Below, one piece after another: positions 1-12,189 of a DNA stretch of 64,000 nucleotides (positions are counted from its first letter, which is position 1; the number at the start of each line of letters is the position of its first letter). The stretch spans positions 6,048,083 to 6,112,082 of the forward strand of contig NC_079387.1 in NCBI RefSeq assembly GCF_021018895.1, written 5' to 3'. This DNA is from Seriola aureovittata (taxonomy: Eukaryota; Chordata; Actinopteri; Carangiformes; Carangidae). Below the pieces are notes generated by a model that worked only from the letters and a program-made list of their open reading frames with translations, did no database searches and was not told where the DNA came from. The translations under genes and the position numbers were made by a program.

Positions 1-405
1 CAATTTCATTAGCTCTTCTGATGAAGAGAGAAAGAAAGACTACGAGAGCTCTGTGCATAGACTACATGTGAATAAAAGACAGAGAGAAGTGGGCCAACCT
101 TGGCCTTCACCATAACAGGCAGTAAAATCAATTAAAGGGGCAAGCCGCATATTTATCACTGTATCAGCCTTAATTACACTTTATCTAGCTTTCAATACCT
201 CCTCCAAGACAAAAAGGGGCACAAGTGTGTGTGGTACTTGAGAGTGTTCAAGTGTGTCTTTGCATGAGTGAGTGTGTGAGTATGTGTGTAGGTTTACAGA
301 GGAGCGGTACAGTGGATGAGTGAGGATGAAGTGATAGTGTATTGATCTATGGAAGTCCATCAGGCCTAAGACTCAATATGCCCAGGAGCTGTGACGGCCT
401 CTTCG

Positions 406-409
<4 letters not shown>

Positions 410-443
<34 letters not shown>

Positions 444-520
444 AAACACAAACACACAAACACACACAAACACACAAAGACACAGATAAAGACACACATT
501 CAGAAACGCACACACACACC
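410..520. repeat. (CA)n compound microsatellite
   Basis: A pure CA run at 410-437 continues as interrupted CA/CAAA to about 518. Confidence 0.95.
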
Positions 521-1158
521 GGGGTAACAAACGCTCTTTGTTCTCCTCTGTGAATTGCCTCTGTCATACATGGATTAATACTGTCTGCAGGTTGTTCAGA
601 CAACTGTACTTACAAACAAACAATTATCAATTACACACAGAACATTGACTTGTTTTTTAGTACAAATCTTCCAACAGTTGTGTAACATGTTATTGTGAAT
701 GAGCAGGAGTTAAGGTTCACAGGGCTTTACATGTGAAGGTTGATGCAATTCATTTTATTTATGTGCCTTTTATTAAATCAAATTATATATGCAGATTAAG
801 AGTGATCTGTTAGATTCATGAAAACAGTGTAAACAGTGTCTGGATTTAAATAAGGCTGCTGAGGTCTGAAGCAGGGCTTCATGTGTCAGGTAGCTAAGGG
901 ATGTAGCTCTCTGTAAACAGTTGTAAGGATATTTTAAATCATCCATAATGAGCTTGTTCACTCTGGCTCGGCTGTGCTGTTTGAAGGGTATGAAGCCTGA
1001 CGTTTTTTTGGACAGGAAATATGGGCTTTGTCATTGTGCTAACTCGGCGCCCGCTGATGCCTGGGTTCTGCTTAGTCACCGCTGTGTTGAACACGGCGGG
1101 GGTAAACAACAGGACTCCCTCTCTCCCCTCCTTTTCTCTACCTGAATTTCCCTCACAT

Positions 1159-1159
<1 letters not shown>

Positions 1160-1189
<30 letters not shown>
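1160..1189. repeat. (CA)15 microsatellite
   Basis: Uninterrupted CA run. Confidence 0.95.
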
Positions 1190-1190
<1 letters not shown>

Positions 1191-1844
1191 CAGTGTGACC
1201 TCACACAAAGGCAGCACACAAAGTTCTTCTTAATGGCAGCCTTTTTGGAAAAAAAAGGAGAGCACTTGAAAAGCCCGACCCTTTCAAAGTATAGCCTGAG
1301 GCTTGGAGCCGGACCACAAGAGGAATATTCACTGGGTTTCTCTCTTTGTCTTCGGTGAGGGAATGGTACACAGCAGAGATGTAATGGAGACAGAAATTTG
1401 TTAATCTCTCTGTTATTTACTTACATTCTTTTTACATTTTTCATCATTTTTCCATTGTCTTTTGATTTGGTTCAAACATTTTGCTTCTAGTTTGAACTGT
1501 AGGAGTTCAGTCGCTGCAGAATTTGAAAATTTAGTCAGATTTTTGTTGAAACGCTTCACATCTTTCTGTCTCCTTTCCATCATAAACCAATAAAATAAGG
1601 AAGGAAATAATGTTTTTGTTTTATGAAAATTGACTAACTAACTGGTCCCATAAATTAGTCTCAACCACAAATTGTAAAAAAATTAATTGTAAAAAAAAAT
1701 CTATAAAAAGTGACTCTTAACCACAGCTTTACCATGTGCGGAGTAAAAAGTACAGTATCTTCTTCTGAAATGTATTACAGTAGAAGTATAAACTAACATA
1801 GAAAAGAAATACTCCAGTAAACAGCAAACAGCTTTACACCCCAC

Positions 1845-1935
1845 ACAGGGGGGCACAGTGGAGCAGTGATTAACACCGTCACCAGTCACAGTATTGCTGT
1901 GTGAGTGACTGCTCCGGTTCCCTCCCACACAAACA
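1845..1935 (+). mobile_element. possible tRNA-derived SINE fragment
   Basis: GGGGGCACAGTGGAGCAGTG, ATTAACACCGTCACCAGTC and TGCTCCGGTTCCCTCC have the shape of a tRNA-like A-box/B-box head. The copy is poor and the assignment weak. Confidence 0.25.
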
Positions 1936-2776
1936 TGGAAAATTAGAAATAAAAAGGTTTAAAATAAAATGTCATTTGACTTGTTGACTCATTATCTTTG
2001 CTTTGAGAAACAGAGTATGACATCATGTTGTTTAAAGCTCTCAAATATCATCACTGGGAACTGTACTTTGTCATGATGTTTTCTTATTAGTGGTACCATT
2101 CTGAATAATGAATGATCACATGTAGGGCTTTACAAATTACAGATGATGCAGCTGCTTCTTTTGTAGTCCATTTGCTTCTCTTTGTAGTCTGAGTAATTTT
2201 AGATTCAAGCGTGAATGTTTTTTCTGTTATTAATTTATATTGATATGATCACATCTCTTGTCTTACTCATTATAAATACTTTGTACAAAGGGCAAACGCT
2301 GAAGCAGTGTTAATTGTGAATCTGAAAGGGATGTAGCAAAAGGTGCGTGGCACATACTTATAAAAGCAGACACATGCACATACAACTGTAATAAGGTAGT
2401 GTCAGAAAAATAATAATTTATATTTGAACATTAAGGTCATTGTTATTATTTGTCACATAGACGTGTTTTTGCCTTCACTTCCAGATGATGTGAAGCATTA
2501 TCTAAGTTAAAAAGTAAAAGCGAAACAGCAAGGAAAACAAAACTTTAGGGTTTGTTAACAGTTGATATGACACTGTGCCAAATTACAGCTACTCATGCAC
2601 AATTATAGAAGCTCCTTATACACACTGTTGTCTGTTATTCCTTCCTCATTTCCTTCAGTAAAAGCTTTGACATTGGTGGCTCTCTTTCCCCTGGAGGAGG
2701 CTCTGTAGAGATGGCTGTGAATGAACACTGGTCGTGGGAGGTAGATGCCGACTTTCTTGTACTTAGGAATAATTAC

Positions 2777-2965
2777 CTGGAGATTTTGTATAGCGCGTAA
2801 ATCGCTTGCGTTTGGCGCCTCACATCTTGCCAACCGTGCTGTTACTGTTGTTTGCCTCGTCACAGTATTACCGTATATCGCATAGTATGTGATCAACCGA
2901 ACCAGACAGACTTGGTGTCGTTTGAAAGGCCTCATTAAGAAGTAGGTGACTTCAAAAGCTGCTTC
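2777..2965 (-). other. candidate extra (cassette) exon of unknown sequence type
   Basis: This block lies 83 nt downstream of exon 4 on the same strand. It is preceded by a pyrimidine/TG-rich tract ending in TATAG (AG at 2967-2966) and followed by CAG|GTAATT (GT at 2776-2775). Read in phase 0, as exon 4's end requires, it is open for all 63 codons, starts EAAFEVTYFLMRPFKRHQ and stays open further to a stop at about 2603. The peptide is basic and resembles nothing I know in PAR-3 proteins. CpG is locally higher than in the flanks. It may be a lineage-specific cassette exon, a transposon remnant or a chance open frame; chance is a real possibility because frames of 100 codons are expected occasionally in 64 kb. 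Confidence 0.25.
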
Positions 2966-3048
2966 CTATACACACGAACACACACACAAAAAACTCTGCA
3001 TATATACTGTGGAACAACTTTTTCCTGCCTCTGTGACACTGTGCTCAC

Positions 3049-3155
3049 CGGTTCAGGAGATGCGTTGCTGTGGTGATCAGGTGGGGGCGTGGCTGTCTTC
3101 TCATGAGGCGGGGCTAAAGCAGAGTCACTGCTGCTCCTCACCAACAGAGGCGTAT
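3049..3155 (-). CDS. pard3b: pard3b coding exon 4 (linker before PDZ1)
   Basis: The exon has 107 nt between a strong acceptor (TCTTTCTCGTCGCAG, AG at 3157-3156) and the donor CCG|GTGAGC (GT at 3048-3047). Its first two bases, AT, complete the codon begun in exon 3 (A|AT = Asn), and it ends in phase 0. The peptide reads TPLLVRSSSDSALAPP, then a Pro/His-rich tail ending SPEP. It aligns with the TPLLVRRSSDP segment of PARD3B that precedes PDZ1. Here the second Arg of VRRSSD is Ser, so the basic context ahead of the SSD serines is weakened. The exact phase match with exon 3 is the main support. The next conserved exons, leading into PDZ1, were not found in positions 1-3048 and should lie off-window. 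Confidence 0.85.
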
Positions 3156-5269
3156 CTGCGACGAGAAAGAGGAGAGTTAGAGACGGAGAGACGGAGAGGA
3201 TGCTGGATGCCAGTCAGCTGCACCCGCAATTGTCTTGTACTTTCCACACGGTTGAAAAGAAAATCACATTAGATTTGATTTCTCGAGCTCCAAGCCACTG
3301 AGGATGATCGGGGGGGATGAAGAGGAGAGAGAAGAAGGGAGGAGGTGAGAGGAGGGAACAGACGTTTTTTTTTTTTCATCATTTGGCAACTTTCACACTA
3401 AGCAGCTGGCCATCTTGCTGAAATGAGCATCAGGGAAGACCCCTGAAGCTTCCTCTGAAAGCAACTGAGACCAAAGCAAATTGTAGCAGAAATTGTAGGA
3501 TCTTTGTTGCCACCTGAAGATAAACATTCATACACAAAACAAAAGGGAAAAAGATGGAATAAGTGACCCCTGGTTGAGCATATTGTAGATACACAAGTAC
3601 AAGAAAATGGAGAGTAAAAAATGAAGAGTGACATGAAATGTTTAAAATGAAGATCACTCCACTGTCAGTGCATGATGACACACTCTAACCCATTTTCAAG
3701 AGCTCAAATTTATTTCAGAATGACTCACAGACCCAGAGAGAGGACCACCAACCACCCCCCTCCTTCCAGCAATACGCCCAAAGCCCACACCCACCCACTG
3801 TGTACATTTTCGTATGACCAGCTGTTGCCTCCATATTCACACACACTTACCCACAGCCCAAGAGGTAACATGGGCAGGTCTAAATCCACAATAAAACAAT
3901 TCAAACGAGTCTAATTTGGACCTTTGCGCTGCCTCTTGCTTTTAGTGACCACCCCAGAGGGAGCAGGCTGGTATTTGTGGAAGCAAAACCCAGAGCAGGC
4001 AAATTTTTACTCGACAGAGGAGAAAATAAAGACAGGGGTGTTGAGATAAACAAAAAGAGAAACAGAGAGCTGAGAGATAGTGACAGAGAGAGAGGGAGGG
4101 AGGGAGGGAGTGAGGAAGAGAACCTTGAAAACTGAGACACACAGCAAGAGAAGGCAAACAAAATTCTCTTTCCTGTAATCAATCTCTCTTTGGAGGGTCA
4201 GTGACAGGGTCCTGGTCTAACGTGGTCAGAATAGAGAGAGCAGAGGAGGAGAACAAGTAGGGAAGAAGGAACTGGCAGGGGTCAGGGGTGTGTGTGTCTG
4301 TGTGTTTGTGGTTTGTGATTGCGGACATGAAAAATGGTCATTCCAACCATCTCAGACACACAGACAAATATCTTTTCTGCCTCCTTCACAGCTAAAGCAC
4401 GTGTTTGGTCATCTGATGATGTGTTCAAAGTTGGTCTAATCATTTTTATCAATTATCCGAGTCTCATCCTCCATCTGTCTGCGCTTCACACTCTCGCTCC
4501 ACCTCGCTCAGAGACACAATGCTGACTCACTGTCACCTATATGAAGGTGTTTTCGTGAAGGAAATCAACACAATATGGTCTAATTTATTCTACTGAGAAA
4601 AGCAGATTTCATGTTGAAATGTTAGGCGGAAAAACAGAATGATTTGCAGTAATGAAATGTGCTTTGATTTAACACAGAAACATCTTTAAAAAAAAAAAAA
4701 GAAGCAGACATATTCTCAGAGCAGGCACGCCAGGCATCAGAAAATTACACCAGACAGCTCCAACTTATCAACGACGTCTGCTTTCTCTGTCTGTTAATCT
4801 TGTGTGCATCTAAAATAGGTCAAACACTTCCCCCAAAAAATAAAACTTTTCAAACGTGTTAAATGAGTCTTTTGTTAAGGTGTGTTGGGAGCAAACACAA
4901 AGTGAATTTTAGATGCATTCACTGCACACTATTTCTACTTCTTTACATTTTCCAGGGCCCACACATGGGACAACCTTTACAAGTGTAGGAGGGCCATGGA
5001 TAGAAAGCAGTTAAACTTAATGGATGGTTCTCAGCTCTCGTTCCTCTCCCCACCTGTCTTCTGCATTCATGGAAAGTGAATGCAAATAGAAACGGATGCG
5101 CACGCCGGACAGAAAGCATGCATCAGGTTTTAAAAAGGTGAACGCGAGCACAGTGCACTCCAGGTTAAAGTAATATTTCCCCCATCATATGGAAAAAAAA
5201 AAAGACAAATAATTGATCTTCAAAATGAGCTGACAGCACCTTGAATTCTGACATCACACACACACACTC

Positions 5270-5520
5270 GTACTTCATCACAATGTCAATGACGCATCTT
5301 CCAAAAATGACCAAGGCCGCTCCATGGTCACAGTCAGGGTCCATTACCCAGCGGTCAGCCCCATAAATCCTCCTCCACTTATCCATAGGAGTCAAATCGA
5401 CCTCCATCAATCCCCCCGCCACTTAAACCCCTGAGCGCGGCAATGTGAAGGAACCTGAGCTTTCACCTCTGACCTGAGGTGACCTCCGCAGGGTCAAACT
5501 GAGGGTCAGGGGTATTGATG
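5270..5520. promoter_or_regulatory. candidate regulatory block with nuclear-receptor half sites
   Basis: A balanced, low-repeat stretch ends in four hormone-receptor-like half sites: TGACCT (5470-5475), AGGTGACCT (5477-5485), GGGTCA (5491-5496) and GGGTCA (5503-5508). Enhancer function is inference. Confidence 0.3.
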
Positions 5521-6988
5521 AGAGTGACAGTTGGAAGTCTCTCAGGTCAGCCACTGTTTGGACACTCATAAACAAGATTGCCTCAGAGGAATTACTAATC
5601 AAAGGTGGGGCTTAAGTATTGAACTAGCACATTTTGAGAACATAGCTTGCTTGTTGCTCGTGGTGAACAATCTGGGGGTGGGGGATTATTAAACAGATGG
5701 ACTCTCTTCCATATCAATACGAGTTCAGGTTCTTTCTTAATTAGCTAATGCGGCTGGTAAACACCACAGCCTGCTGCAGGTTTCATTTGATCATAGCAGG
5801 GGTTAGACGGCCAGATGTGTTCTTCTGGTAGAATTAAACTTGTATAAGGATCGGTGATAGCACAGGCCACCCTGTGTTCAAATAAATCCTATCTGATTCT
5901 ATTAATTTCAATTAGTAACTTCATTTATAACCTATACGTCTGCAGCAGAAGCAGTTTATTGTTGTTTGATGATTGTATTATTACTACCAAATTCAAATGC
6001 CATTTCAAAGTGCGCTAGTGTTCATAAATCTCCACGTTTACTGAAACTAATGCGATGAAATGTAACAATGAGATTTTGCGTAACATGGCACCAGAAATTT
6101 CCCTGGATGAGATTATCTCTGGTGAAACAAGCTACCTAAGGTCAGAGTCATTATTTATGAAAACATAGTCATTAAAGAAACCTCTATTGCAGATAGAATG
6201 TTTTTTTTTAAGATGCTTCAAAATGAAATATTTCACATCTACAGCGAAGAAATCGATCACTTTAAATCTAAAATTGCTATTTGACCAAATAGTTTCTGAT
6301 CTAAAATAGGTGCTCGCATTTGATGGGATGATTAAAATGAAATCAAAACCCTCTGTAGAAGTTACGGAGAGAGACTTGCTCTTGTCTCAAAGCGGCAGCG
6401 TGGCATCTGTAGCCCTCAGGAGCTGAGCATCACTCATGCCCTCTGTGCAATTTGAGCAGAGTTTTCATTTATTTTAAGATCACAGACATTTTTCTGACTT
6501 TAACATGCGGTCTCCTGCCAAGAGGGAGGAGGAGAGGTGGAAGCACTAAAACTCTGGGTGTATTTTAGGTTAGCTAATTTAACAGAACTGTGCACCCATA
6601 ACCACAAGGTACCCTGCAACTTTAAATAGACCCCACCCACTAAACTCATCTCAGTGACCACTTCAATGCCAGAAAAAAACAAATGGTAACACATTGAAAC
6701 ACACCCAAGTTATGTTCTCCACTTATCTTTCCCTTGAGATTTGTGTAATTGGAGAGACCTGAAGAGGCCTTGTGAACTCTGCCAGTTCTGTGTTTATCTG
6801 TCTCCGACTCTCCATCTGTGGCTCTCTGCCTAACTAGGCTGCTTATGCAATTCTGGGAACACAGTGGTTTATTTTAAGAATTTCCTCTTGTTTTCAGTTC
6901 TGTGAAACTTCTGTAATACTGCAGAGCTAGTTCACTGCCAGGGCAGGATGAAAACAAGGATGCATCATGTTTCTGGCTGAATGTGTGC

Positions 6989-6991
<3 letters not shown>

Positions 6992-7029
<38 letters not shown>
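6992..7029. repeat. (TG)n microsatellite
   Basis: Uninterrupted TG run of about 19 units. Confidence 0.95.
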
Positions 7030-7030
<1 letters not shown>

Positions 7031-7140
7031 CTTTGTTTGTCTTTGAGTTTGCATGTGCAAGCATGTGTGTATAGTTTGTGTGCTATATGTATATTTATTA
7101 CCAACAGAGACTGTGCTTTGCATCTCTGTGTGTATTTATA

Positions 7141-7143
<3 letters not shown>

Positions 7144-7232
<89 letters not shown>

Positions 7233-7234
7233 TG
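7144..7234. repeat. (TG)n(TGCG)n compound microsatellite
   Basis: TG run 7144-7190 followed by about 11 TGCG units to 7234. Alternating purine-pyrimidine throughout. Confidence 0.95.
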
Positions 7235-7346
7235 TATGTGTTTTCATGCCATGGACCGGGGTGGTCTTGTTTCTCTGGCAATCGATACAGCGGCTCAGGC
7301 TCAGGCTGCTCATGGGATGATGCGATAAGGACTCTCTTCCTAGAAG

Positions 7347-7397
7347 TGTGTGCATGTATGTATGTGTGTATGTGTGTATGTGTGTATGTGTGTGTGT
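7347..7397. repeat. (TG/TA)n microsatellite
   Basis: TGTA and TG units mixed. Confidence 0.9.
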
Positions 7398-8656
7398 CAG
7401 TGTAGCAGCAGATCAATGCAGGTCTAATCATCCCACTGGGGCAGTGTGAAGTCCAATCACCCTGTTCAAACAAGCGGCCCAATCTGACACACAAACACTT
7501 TGATGCCTGACTGATTACTGAATTACTTCTTGTCCTGACCGCCACCACTCAGTGCGACTGCATGCACACTTTAACCAGATCACTGTGAATAATCAGATTA
7601 AGGTAATAGTGAGATTAAAGCATTCACATGGTTTGCAGTAACCTAATTTTCCCAGAAGCCCAGTTTATATGATTTGATGGTTAATATCTGAATGGATGCA
7701 TTGTCTCCAATGTGATACTTATTATTGTCCTACAGCTGCCAGCATCCGGTGAGCTGTCACTTCCATTGGCATATCTACACAACAAAGTAGTAGTAATACA
7801 GTTAAACAGTTGTTTACTCAGGTTTTGACTACGATAACCAAGTTAAACTGTTCACATAGAGCAGGTCCAAAAGTCTGAGATCACTTTCCCATGTGACAGC
7901 TACACCAAAATATTCTGCCAGCCTGCATTTCCTTCATGTAATCTTGTTTATCCCTGTGGGCAGTAGGCTGTTTTCACTCCCTTCCACTAATAGCACTGTC
8001 ACTACACGTCTCAGTTTTGTCACATGCTGTCATTTTCAGTTAGGCTACAAGTTAGGCTAGTTCAAAATCATTTGGCATGTCAGTGTTACTATACATGTTT
8101 TGGAGAAACAAAGGGTTTTATGCAAATTGAAATAGTGAAATTGACAGAGGACTTTTAGCAGATGTTTGTACATGAACGGTTGAAGGAGAGTGGCAGTGTT
8201 CCAGGGATATAATGAGTTTTACTAATGTCAAAAAAGTACTGATAGTGTAAAACAAAAGAGCACATTTTCATGTATTTTGTCATTCCTAGGGTTCCCATCA
8301 TGCTTTGGGTGATTGGTTGCCATGGAGTCAGTGAGTTGGCTGTAAGCTACACCTGAACTCCTCCTTTTTCACCTCTATATTTCTTTACGTTGGTAAATCT
8401 GCACCATGGAAAGTCATCCTGAATGAATAATTCCCATATGCAGAGACAACAATCACATGCACTACTTGTGATACTGAAGAACAAGTCTTCATTAGCTATT
8501 CATCAGGCAAGATCTGAAGCACTTTATTTATACAATTTCAAAGGGAATTAATAGCATTTGTTTGCATTCTGTGTATGAAGTCTGTGCCTTACGGTTTGAC
8601 TGAGAAGAAGAATTAGCATGCATGAAAGCTAATCAGTGAAACATAATGGTAAGGTG

Positions 8657-8657
8657 T

Positions 8658-8738
<81 letters not shown>
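8657..8738. repeat. (CA)n(TA)n microsatellite
   Basis: CA run 8657-8679, then TA repeats to 8738 with one phase break near 8691. Confidence 0.95.
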
Positions 8739-8741
<3 letters not shown>

Positions 8742-8960
8742 TGACTGTCTACATCCCTTTCTCCCAGTCTCCAGTAAATTATGTTATTACAACATACTAG
8801 ATGTGATGTAACATCCAGTTAACAATCAATCTTGTTACAGCAAAGGGGAGAGTGAACACACACAGACACACACTCCCCTAAGACCTTCCCAGCAGTGGAT
8901 GGGTGACTGCTTTGGGAGTGCTGGGTTGTTTAACTTGCATGCTGCTGTTCTTTTGTCATA

Positions 8961-8995
8961 TTGTGTGTGTGTGTGTGTGCGTGTGTGTGTGTACG
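8961..8995. repeat. (TG)n microsatellite
   Basis: TG run with CG interruptions. Confidence 0.9.
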
Positions 8996-9532
8996 TGCGT
9001 GCATGTCCGGATGACAAAAGCGGCCTTATTGCATCAGTCTGGCTCTATATGAAGGGCGTCACAGGGTCACATCATAACTAAGTTAGTCAGGGTTCAACAG
9101 GGCTGGAGAGCATGTTGGGGGTTGGGGGTAAGAAGAGGTCCCACTGGGTTAAAAACAGGGTGGAAGGGGTGTGTGTGTGTGTCTGTGTCTGTGGGGTGGG
9201 GGGTGGGAGACTGGAATTAGTCCATTCATGCTCAGCTGGACCCTCAGCATGCTAACAGGCTACAGTGCTAATCTAGTTAGAGGTGGAAGCCATGCAGAGA
9301 CTGAGAGCAGGGCAGGATGGGAGGGTGGGGATATAGAAGGTATCTGGTGGGGGTGGGAGGGGTGTGAGGGGTTGATGGGTCATGGTCTCGGGGGCCGGGT
9401 GGTGAGCCTGTGGATGGCAGGTGGTTGAAGCTGAATAGTAGAGTAGGCAAGAGATGGCTGGCTGGAGTGGAGAGGGGGCAGATGATGGGGAACAGGGCAA
9501 AAGTGGACAGCGGGAGAGCGATGACAAAGGGC

Positions 9533-9534
<2 letters not shown>

Positions 9535-9568
<34 letters not shown>
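9535..9568. repeat. (TG)17 microsatellite
   Basis: Uninterrupted TG run. Confidence 0.95.
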
Positions 9569-9569
<1 letters not shown>

Positions 9570-11230
9570 ACACTGTTTCTTTACAGCCAACAGATGGAGA
9601 GAGGAAAATGAAAGGGGTAACAGGGTGGCCCAGTGATTAGACAGCCCCATGTTGGATTTATCTTTCACTTGGTCTCTTGTCATCCAGAAACTAATCAATG
9701 CAAGACTCTGGAACAGAAAAGGATGACATGTACCGATACAAATCATGCTCCAGATTATTTACAGTTAAATGTATTTACAGCAGGAACAGACTGTAGCCCA
9801 GACAGAGCAGAGATTTCCCCAGAGGCTCCTTTAAGCTTCTGACTGACTAGTCTTGTGATCATGCTTCCCTCTGGAGATGCACCATGACCCACTAACTTGT
9901 TCACTCCATTTCCTGATTGCAAAAACAAAAAAAAAAAGTAAAAATACCATTCCTGGCTCACTTAAAAGTTGCATTTTTATATCATCATCTGCACACACAC
10001 TGTTTGTCTAACTGACACCCTCACTTATGTTCCAGTATCTGCTCTGTTGAATTGACATTGATTGAGTTACTGAACCACTAACAACCCTAACCTCTGACTT
10101 CACAAGCAAACACAGGATTTCCTGTGGAGGTTTAGTAACAAAGAAGATAAATGCATCATTTCTCTATAAAACTGAAGGAAAATTAATATATGTACATTTG
10201 TAATATACAATATTTGTATCTGTTAAATATATTCAGTCGTTGTGGAATGACTCATTTCACAAACAAAAACTGCTTGACATTGGAATTTTCTGCTTTTCTG
10301 CTGTTGCACTAACATCACTCTGGATATGAGCTACAGCTAAACACCAAAAATATAAATGCAAAAGCAAGGCAAACATAGAACAGGAGGAGGCGGGCTTAAA
10401 GGAAAAAAAAAAAAAAAAAAAGGAGAGAGAGTATAAGAATGAGAAAATGGCAAGAAATACGAGACTGTGGAGACAAGAGTGTTGGTGGATAAGAAGGAAA
10501 ACAGAGAAGAGGGTGAAAAGCAGGATGAAAGCTTAGCATCTTAAAAAATCTGCTTTTCAGAGATGTTTCTGGCAGCCTCTTTCTCCAACTGGTGACCACA
10601 CATTTTTGAAATGAGTAGTGTTCGACATGTTTCCACTCTCCAAAAATCACTCCCCCTCGTTGAATCTCTACTATTCATTTTTAATAACTTCATTTGTCAT
10701 CACTCTTTTCCCTCTCCTGTCTGTCTGCCTGAGGTCTCACTGCACTGTCATGGCTAAGCCGTCTCAGTCGGAGATGACAGTGATTGGCTGTACAGCACTG
10801 CGTCATATAAATCCATCACCTTAATGGTGCACAGAGGGAAGCTTTTGTCAGCACGAAGAATCAAGGAGCAGCGTGGATCTTATTAATATCAGATTCATCA
10901 TGTTGTTCACTGAAATACTTTAACTACCCAGTCAAGTATCCCTACCAAAGTGTGATGGATACATATATATACACACAAAAGCACCCTGAAGTGCTGCCTT
11001 GTGTGGCTCTCAGTCTGAGCAACGTGTGAAAACAAGAACAAACTAACAAGAACAAACTCAGAACATTGAGGACGACAGGAGAGAACGCTGCGTCAACACT
11101 GCATCTGTTTTCACACGCCGTGGAGTTACAAGCAGAAATCTCTTTTTACACAGTAGGTTCCGCTTACAGCTGTTCCATAACATGTATTTTCTGATCCTCT
11201 CCCTCACGTACAGTCACACACCTACCTCTA

Positions 11231-11263
11231 CGCACACGCACACACACACACACACACACACAC
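11231..11263. repeat. (CA)n microsatellite
   Basis: CA run with CG interruptions at its left end. Confidence 0.9.
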
Positions 11264-11525
11264 CTCCTGCTGTTTTACCAACATTGACTTTCTCACACGC
11301 TTAAGAATGTGAAAGTGTTGATTGAGCATTGCTTAGGTGTTGGAGAATCTCGCAGTAACTTCTGTCACATTTAACTTCAACCTGTTGGAGAATCTTTTGT
11401 GTTACCCACAACTGGGACAGAAACTCTAGTAATTTAAAATCTGCTGTTATTGAGCTATAAATGTTATTTCCATGAGATGAGCCTGATAAACAAATGCACA
11501 GGAAAACAAAGCAGATCTGACGTAC

Positions 11526-11700
11526 TGGCTTTGAGGATTGCCTCGTTGACTTCAATCTCTCCTCTGGTTTGCTCCTGGAACTGCATGTGGGGGTAGTAGC
11601 GGAGTGGTTCAGGGCTGGGGGCGGCACTGGAGTAGCTGGACTTGTTCTCTCTGGGACTGTCCGTCCTCCTGTGCTGGACTTCGCTGAACACGGCGACCAG
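11526..11700 (-). CDS. pard3b: pard3b coding exon 3 (end of CR1 and linker)
   Basis: The exon has 175 nt between the acceptor GTGTCTTTTCCAG (AG at 11702-11701) and the donor CCA|GTACGT (GT at 11525-11524). It starts in phase 0 and ends after the first base of a codon. It begins LVAVFSEVQ, the last CR1 strand of PAR-3 proteins (LVAVF or LIAVF), and closes with GEIEV followed by AILKA, matching the GGEIEV or SEIEV motif before the next exon. Between these anchors, about 38 residues rich in S, P, E and Y, including SPRENKSSYSSAAPSPEP and a YYP motif, show little likeness to mammalian PARD3B. This is expected of a disordered linker and could hold phosphorylation sites (inference). The split codon A|AT joins exon 4 to give Asn. 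Confidence 0.9.
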
Positions 11701-11965
11701 CTGGAAAAGACACGCACAGAGTCAAACCTGCGTCCTAAATGTTCTGAAATTTCAAACATGGCGTGCACGTGACCTGAAATGAACAAAATTTCCTCAAGAT
11801 AAGCGTGACAGTCTAAACAATGTGATTAGTGGCATAGGAACAAGCTGGAAGCACGCCGCCAGGTTATATAGCGTCTCCACTGTGCCATGATCACAGTGAA
11901 GCTTTTATGTGATTTATCTTGCCAACAGTGGGGATGCAACCTGCTTCATTCTGCCAAGTGTGCAG

Positions 11966-11966
<1 letters not shown>

Positions 11967-12049
<83 letters not shown>

Positions 12050-12068
12050 TGAGTGAGTGAGTGAGGAG
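11967..12068. repeat. (TG)n(GA)n(GTGA)n microsatellite
   Basis: TG run to about 12041 with one GG break at 12004-12005, then GA and GTGA units. Confidence 0.95.
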
Positions 12069-12189
12069 AGCGAACAGAGCTGGATTCACAGCTCATTCAC
12101 AGCTCATCTCCCTCTTACAGTGCATAACACACCAGCAGATGCCACTTCGGTGACACAATAGCTTATTTCTTTCTGAACAAAGTAGAAAA

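Larger units (their letters stand above)
1..3048. other. pard3b intron 4, partial (continues off window)
   Basis: This is AT-rich, non-coding sequence with (CA)n tracts at about 410-520 and 1160-1189 and a possible SINE fragment near 1845-1935. Apart from the open block at 2777-2965 I see no exon. Nothing here resembles the PDZ1 exon that should follow. Confidence 0.6.
3156..11525. other. pard3b intron 3
   Basis: About 8.4 kb of non-coding sequence. It holds a polypurine stretch with GGGA repeats (about 4020-4270), a cluster of nuclear-receptor-like half sites (5470-5508), long (TG)n and (TGCG)n arrays (6992-7397), a (CA)n(TA)n tract (8657-8738), a GT-rich stretch (9110-9570) and an A19 run (10403-10421). 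Positions 5510-6980 and 7560-8640 are unremarkable AT-rich sequence with nothing I can name. Confidence 0.7.

Noticed and set aside
1..3048. Search for the PDZ1-proximal exons of pard3b
   Set aside because: No minus-strand segment shows the expected PDZ1 GGPLGIHV-type motif; those exons must lie beyond the left edge.
6874..7548. Long open frames (up to 224 codons) on both strands
   Set aside because: They are produced by (TG)n/(CA)n and (TGCG)n arrays, which lack stop codons. The peptides are Thr-His or Cys-Val repeats with no domain.
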